A stretch of 64,000 bases of DNA from Anaeramoeba ignava (Eukaryota > Metamonada > Anaeramoebidae): assembly GCA_028826165.1 (NCBI GenBank), contig JAPDFW010000092.1, positions 1,010,001-1,074,000 on the forward strand, given 5' to 3'. A program made the translations under genes and the position numbers. The notes under the pieces are model-generated. The model did no database searches and was not told where the DNA came from. It was given only the letters and a program-made list of their open reading frames with translations. How positions within the stretch are numbered: position 1 is the stretch's first letter; each line of letters starts with the position of its first letter. This document shows positions 58,630-64,000 of this stretch, piece by piece.

Positions 58630-58960
58630 AAATTAATGAAAAGATTTTATAATTGAAAGAAAAGAAAAACAATATAAATTTCCAAAATTAATATTAATAA
58701 TGAGAAGTGAATTATATCGAGGAATGTTTTTATCTGTAACAGAAGATACTTCTAATAAAGTTAGAGATTATAGTGAATTAAGTAATAAATCATTTCAAAT
58801 ATTTGAATATTGGATTTATTCAAATCAAATTAAAGATGGAATTCAAATTACAAAAGAAATCATTAATGAAATTGAAACTGGAATTGATTATTTTCAATTA
58901 AATCAAACAAATCCAAATTTATTTGATTTATTAATTAATAAATTTAATAATCAAAATTAA
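58630..58960 (+). pseudogene. RCC1-BTB 3' stub (copy 4 remnant)
   Basis: From about 58636 the sequence reads EKDFIIERKEKQYKFPKLIL and on through the second BTB region to FNNQN and TAA, matching the last about 110 codons of RCC1-BTB copies 1-3. The frame is intact. The whole RCC1 part is missing; satellite C replaces it. An ATG at 58700 could start a short protein, but nothing suggests it is used. Confidence 0.88.
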
Positions 58961-59262
58961 AATTAAAATTAAAATTAAAATTAAAATCAAAATTAAAATT
59001 AAAATTAAAATTAAAATTTAAATCAAAATTAAAATTAAAATTAAAATTTAAATCAAAATCAAAATTAAAATTTAAATTAAAATTAAAAATTTTTTTTCTT
59101 TGTTGGAATTTTTGAATCTTTATTTTTGAAAAAGAAAAGCAAAAAGAAGAAAAATTCTGATCAAAACAGAAAAACTTTTTTTTTTTTAATTGAAAAATAA
59201 ATTTTTTTCATTTCTCATTTTTTTCATTTTTTTAATCAAAAAATTCAAAACAGAAATAAAAA
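58961..59262. other. Repeat tail and promoter region of MTHFR
   Basis: (AAATTA)n tract to about 59090, then T-rich sequence with two TCATTTTT-type motifs (59203-59230) about 35-60 bp before the MTHFR start. Confidence 0.5.
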
Positions 59263-62200
59263 ATGAAAATTATTGAAAGAATAAAAAAACAAGAAGAAAA
59301 AAACAAAAAGCAAAAGAAATTTGAAGCATTTTTTTCATTTGAATTTTTTCCACCAAAAACAATAACAAGAATTGAAACATTATATGAGAAAATAGAAAGA
59401 TTAATAGAATTATATCCACTTTATATAGACATAACATGGGGAGCAGGAGGTTCAACAAGTGAAAAAACATTAGAAATTGCAACCAAAACACAAAAGTTTC
59501 TTGGAATTGAATCAATGATACATTTAACTTGTTCAAATATGACAAAAGAAAAAATTGATAAAACTCTTTCTCAAGCAAAACAAAATGGAATTCAAAATAT
59601 TTTAGCTTTAAGAGGAGGTTCTTTTTAAATCAAAATCAAAATGAAAATGAAAATTTTTTTTTCAATTAAATTTTCTTTTTGCTTTTTTTTTTTATAGATC
59701 CTCCTCAAGGTTATAAAGAATTTAAAGCAGTTGATTCAAGTTTTCAGCATGCGATTGATTTAGTTAAATATATTAGATCTTCTTATGGAGATTATTTTGG
59801 TATTGCTGTTGGTGGTTATCCTGAAGGTCATTCAGAAGCCAAAAGGTATTTTCCAATTACAAATTATAAATTACAAATTTAAATCAAATATTTAAATCAT
59901 AAATCAAATATTTAAATCAAATATTTAAATCATAAATCAATTATTTTAATCAAATATTTAAATCAATTATTTAAATCAAATATTTAAATCAATTATTTAA
60001 ATCATAAATCAATTATTTAAATCAAATATTTAAATCAATTATTTAAATTAAAATATTTAAATCAAATATTTAAATCAAATATTTAAATCAAATATTTAAA
60101 TTAAATATTAAAATCAAATATTTAAATCATAAATCAATTATTTTAATCAATTATTAAAATCAAATATTTAAATCAATTATTTTAATCAAATATTTAAATC
60201 AATTATTTTAATCAAATATTTAAATCAATTATTTAAATCAAATATTTAAATCATATATTTAAATCATAAATCAATTATTTAAATTAAATATTTAAATCAT
60301 AAATCAAATATTTAAATCATAAATCAAATATTTAAAATCAATTATTTAAATCAAATATATTAAAATCAAATATTTAAAATCAAATATTAAAATAGTTATG
60401 AAGAAGATTTACAACATTTAAAAGAAAAAGTTGATGCAGGTGGAGATTTTATTATAACTCAAATGTTTTTTGATACAAATATTTTTTTAAAATTTGTTCA
60501 AGATTGTAGAAATATTGGTAAATTGAAACAATTTAAAATTAAAAATTAATTCGAAAATTATTTTATAAATTTAAACAAAATTTAAAAGGAATAACTTGTC
60601 CAATAATTCCAGGAATTATGATTGTAGCTGATTATGCTGGATTTAAAAAAATGACAGATTTTACTAAAATGAGTGTTCAAAAAGAAATTATGAATAAACT
60701 TGAAAAAATAAAAGATGATAAAGTTGCAATAACAAATTTTGGAGTTGAATTTGCAATTGATATGTGTAAAAAATTAATTAATGCAAAAGTTCCTGGACTT
60801 CATTTTTATACTTTGAATAGAGATAATGTTACAAAAATTCTTGAAGGATTAGGACTTATTCAAAATTGTAGAAGTAGAAGAGAATATCCTTGGAGAAAAG
60901 TATCTATTCGCAAATTAATATTAAATCAATTATTTAATCAAATATTTTAATCAATTATTAAAATCAATTATTTAAATCAATTATTTAAATTAAATATTAA
61001 AATCAAATATTAAAATCAATTATTAAATCAAATATTTAAATCAAATATTTAAATTAAATATTTAAATCAAAATATTTAAATTAAATATTTAAATCTATTA
61101 TTTAAATCAAAAATCAAATATTAAAATCAAAATTTATTTAAATATTATTTAAATTAAATATTTAAATCAATTATTTAAATTAAATATTTAAATCAATTAT
61201 TTAAATTAAATATTTAAATCAAATATTTAAATCAAAATATTTAAATCAAAATATTTAAATCAAATATTTAAATCAATTATTTAAATTAAATATTTAAATC
61301 AATTATTTAAATCAAATATTAAAATCAAATATTAAAATCAAATATTAAAAATTAAATATTTAAATCAAAAATATTTAAATCAAATATTTAAATCAAATAT
61401 TTTAAATCATAAATCAAATATTTAAATCAATTTTTAAATTAAATATTTAAATTAAATATTAAAATCAAATATTAAATTAAATATTTAAATCAATATTTAA
61501 ATCAAATATTAAATCAAATATTAAAAATCAATTATTTAAATCAAATATTTAAATTAAATATTTAAATCAATTATTAAATCAATTATTAAATCAATATTTA
61601 AATCAATTATTAAATCAAATATTTAAATCAAATATTAAAATCGAATATTAAAAATCAAATATTTAATTTAAATCAAATATTAAATCAATTATTAAAATTA
61701 AATATTTAAATCAAATATTTAAATCAAATATTTAAATTAAATATTTAAAATCAATTATTTAAATCAATTATTTAAATCAATTATTTAAATTAAATATTTA
61801 AAATCAAATATTAAAATCAATTATTAAAATCAAATATTTAATTTAAATATTAAAATCAATTATTAAAATCAATTATTAAAATCAAAATTAAATTTAAATA
61901 TTAAAATCAATTATTTAAATCAAAAATTATATTTAAATCAAAATTATATTTAAATCAAATATTTAAATCAAATATTTAAATCTATTATTTAAATTAAATA
62001 TCTAAATCAATTATTTAAATTAAATATTTAAATTAAATATTAAAATCAAATATTAAATTAAATATTTAAATCAATATTTAAATCAAATATTAAAATCAAA
62101 ATTATATTTAAATCAAATATTTAAATCAAATATTTAAATCAAATATTTAAATTAAATATTTAAATCTAATATTAAATCAAATATTTAAATCAAATATTAA

Positions 62201-63163
62201 AATCAAATATTAAAATCAATTATTAAAATCAAATATTTAAAATTTAAAATTAAGTCTGCTCATCCAAAACGTAAAGATGAAAATGTTAGACCAATTTTCT
62301 GGAAAAATAATAGTCAAGGATACATACATTTAACAGATGATTGGGAATACTTTCCAAAACATTTTTGGAATTCAAAAGTGCAAAAACAAAAATACAAAGA
62401 AATAACAGAAGATTATTTGAAAAAATTTTATGGAATAGAAAAAGATGAAAAAGATTTACCAGAAAACATCAATTCAACAGAAGATATCACAAAATTCTTT
62501 ATTGATTATTATGAAGGAAAAAAGGATTTTTTACCTTGGAATTTAAAACCATTAGGAATTGGAAATTTAATCATTCAAGAAAATTTACTGCATTTATCAA
62601 AATTGGGATTGTTTGTGATTAATAGTCAACCAAGAATAAATGAAGCATTATCAACAGATGATGCAGTTGGATTTGGTGGATTTGGCGGATTCATTTATCA
62701 AAAAAGATATATTGAGTTTTTTATTTCGTTGGAAAAATTGAATATATTATTCAAATATATGGATCAATTCCCAAATATTACTTATCATGCAGTTAATCAT
62801 AATGGAACTAAGATTTTCACAAATGATCCTGATAAACAAACCACCACTGTTTGTTGGGGTGCTTTTGGTTGCGGTGAAATCCAACAACCTCTTATTGTTG
62901 ATCCTATTTGTTTTGAAACTATTTGGAAAAATGAAGCTTTTGGAATTTGGACTAATGTTTTTGGTCAATATTACAAAAAAGATTCTACTTCTTTTAAGAT
63001 TCTTCAAGATATTCATGATAATTATTTCTTGATGAATATTATTGACCATGATTTTGTTACTCCATCTCAAGTAGGAAGAAGTGTTTGGCAATTATTTCTG
63101 ATTTTGGAAAACCATCTTTCTAATCAAAATCAAAATCAAAATCAAAATCAAAATCAAAATTAA
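59263..63163 (+). CDS. MTHFR: Methylenetetrahydrofolate reductase
   Basis: Five exons, 59263-59617, 59698-59845, 60396-60517, 60589-60899 and 62255-63163, join in frame to 614 residues. MTHFR reduces 5,10-methylene-THF to 5-methyl-THF, using FAD and a nicotinamide cofactor, to feed methionine synthesis. The barrel catalytic domain shows [69 protein letters not shown]. Exon 5 is the eukaryotic SAM-binding regulatory domain ([53 protein letters not shown]), so inhibition by SAM is expected. The N-terminus lacks the long serine-rich tail of animal enzymes, and the C-terminus ends in a QN repeat. Two introns are expanded with the same repeat. Confidence 0.93.
59846..60395 (+). repeat. MTHFR intron 2, AAATCAAATATTT repeat
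   Basis: 550-nt GT-AG intron of AAATCAAATATTT and AAATCAATTATTT units. Confidence 0.88.
60900..62254 (+). repeat. MTHFR intron 4, AAATCAAATATTT repeat
   Basis: 1355-nt intron of the same units as intron 2, with extra AAATTAAATATTT and AATATTAAAATC variants. The two introns of this gene share a motif not seen in neighbours. Confidence 0.88.
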
Positions 63164-63283
63164 AATTAAAATCAAAATTAAAATTAAAATTAAATTCAAA
63201 TTCAAAAATCAAAATCAAAATCAAAATTAAAATTAAAATCAAAATTAAAATCAAAATCAAAATCAAAAATTAAAAATTTTTTA
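63164..63283. repeat. Hexamer tract between convergent genes
   Basis: 120 bp of AAATTA/AAATCA repeat between the MTHFR stop and the stop of the minus-strand gene at the right edge. Confidence 0.75.
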
Positions 63284-64000
63284 TTAATGAACTGAAATAT
63301 TTTGAATAGAAAGATTAATTGTTGTTAAATCTGGATTTTTTGAATAATCAATCTGAAGAATAGCTGCAGAAATTTCACCAGTTTTTTGAGAGAAAAAAAT
63401 ATCAAAATCTGTTCCAAGATTTGGAATTTTTTGTTGAATCTGTTCAATAAAAATTGGAATTGTAAATTGAGAATAAACTTCAAATTGATTTTTTGGATCT
63501 CCTCCTTCATGAGTTTTGGTAAGTGAATAAAGTGAGTCTTTGCAAGAAGCTTGATTTTTAAAAATTGATGCAGGTAAATTTAATTTGGAGATATTTGGAT
63601 CAGAAGAAGGAATTAAGAAGAAATTTAAACTTTTATTTCCAACAGAAAAATATTCATTGAAAAACCAATAATTTTTTGAAATATTTTGAAATTGTTGATG
63701 ATGATCTGAAATATTTGTGATCGATAAATTTGCAGAATATTGATTTGGAAGCGATTTTGAGTAATCGAACTGAGTTAATTGGAATTGAAATGATTGATTT
63801 CCTTTTTGGATTGAGATATTTACAAATTCAGTTAGAGTTGGATTACTGAATGAATAAGAATCAAAACGAGAATTATAATCATATTGTAAACAATGTTTTC
63901 CGTATCCTCTTGGTGAATCTAGACAGCAAAGAACATATTTTTCATCTCCGTTTTCTGTAGGCGGTTGATTTGAAATTTCAGAACATGATCCAATATCAAA
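63284..64000 (-). CDS. Secreted or lumenal glycoprotein, C-terminal part (right edge partial)
   Basis: Open from the window edge to TAA at 63284-63286; 238 residues. It has nine N-glycosylation sequons (for example VNISIQ, ANLSIT, QNISKN, INLSIQ) and five cysteines including a CC pair in YVLCCLDSPRGYGKHCLQYD, so it probably passes through the secretory pathway. No membrane segment is seen before the stop. The order CC, HCLQYD, a beta-rich stretch, then KTGEISAAILQIDYS weakly recalls the gamete-fusion protein family HAP2/GCS1, but the typical conserved core is not clearly present and the membrane anchor is missing. Without the N-terminal part it stays unassigned. Confidence 0.55.
   Translation of the reverse strand, partial: FDIGSCSEISNQPPTENGDEKYVLCCLDSPRGYGKHCLQYDYNSRFDSYSFSNPTLTEFVNISIQKGNQSFQFQLTQFDYSKSLPNQYSANLSITNISDHHQQFQNISKNYWFFNEYFSVGNKSLNFFLIPSSDPNISKLNLPASIFKNQASCKDSLYSLTKTHEGGDPKNQFEVYSQFTIPIFIEQIQQKIPNLGTDFDIFFSQKTGEISAAILQIDYSKNPDLTTINLSIQNISVH

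Overview
The window is nuclear DNA of a very AT-rich protist with short GT-AG introns and the standard genetic code (TAA, TAG and TGA all end genes). The gene set (TAF2, VPS29, RAB7, a Tctex-type dynein light chain, MTHFR with its regulatory domain, Rho, an ankyrin-kinase, and many BTB, TLDc, RCC1 and WD40 proteins) is eukaryotic. Repeated BTB/TLDc and BTB/RCC1 genes, together with start-proximal TCATTTTT motifs resembling the metamonad initiator, suggest an anaerobic amoeba of the Anaeramoeba type. That assignment is inference from style and content.

Layout. 0-4.7 kb: two inverted copies of a GPI ethanolamine-phosphate-transferase-like gene, tail to tail. 4.8-9.6 kb: a four-exon protein with two AAA+ modules and unusually high GC. 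9.8-15.8 kb: TAF2 on the minus strand in eight exons, with a decayed tandem copy of one exon inside an intron. 15.9-28.6 kb: a compact block of DYNLT, VPS29, Rho, WD40-BTB, a degenerate MIT-AAA gene, RAB7 and a four-TM protein. 28.7-39.5 kb: satellite DNA around a P-loop NTPase/possible nuclease gene and a broken BTB-TLDc gene. 39.6-48.1 kb: an ankyrin-kinase, a GC-richer BTB-BACK-TLDc gene and a CCCH / anticodon-binding-like protein. 48.2-59.0 kb: three tandem RCC1-BTB genes, satellite, a second BTB-TLDc copy, more satellite and an RCC1-BTB 3' stub. 59.2-63.2 kb: MTHFR. 63.3 kb to the end: the C-terminal part of a glycosylated, cysteine-containing protein that runs off the window.

Common themes. 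Many introns are swollen by simple repeats, each with its own motif. Nearly every gene has a T-tract containing TCATTTTT just upstream of its start, in the sense orientation, and several neighbours share short divergent promoters. Several genes carry one- or two-base indels, mostly in A or T runs; these could be real decay or assembly error and I cannot separate the two. Three satellites with monomers of about 145, 167 and 146 bp sit between duplicated BTB-family genes, and two arrays end inside coding sequence, leaving 3' gene stubs.

Exon coordinates were worked out by hand from reading frame, GT/AG sites and family resemblance. No alignment or RNA data were available.
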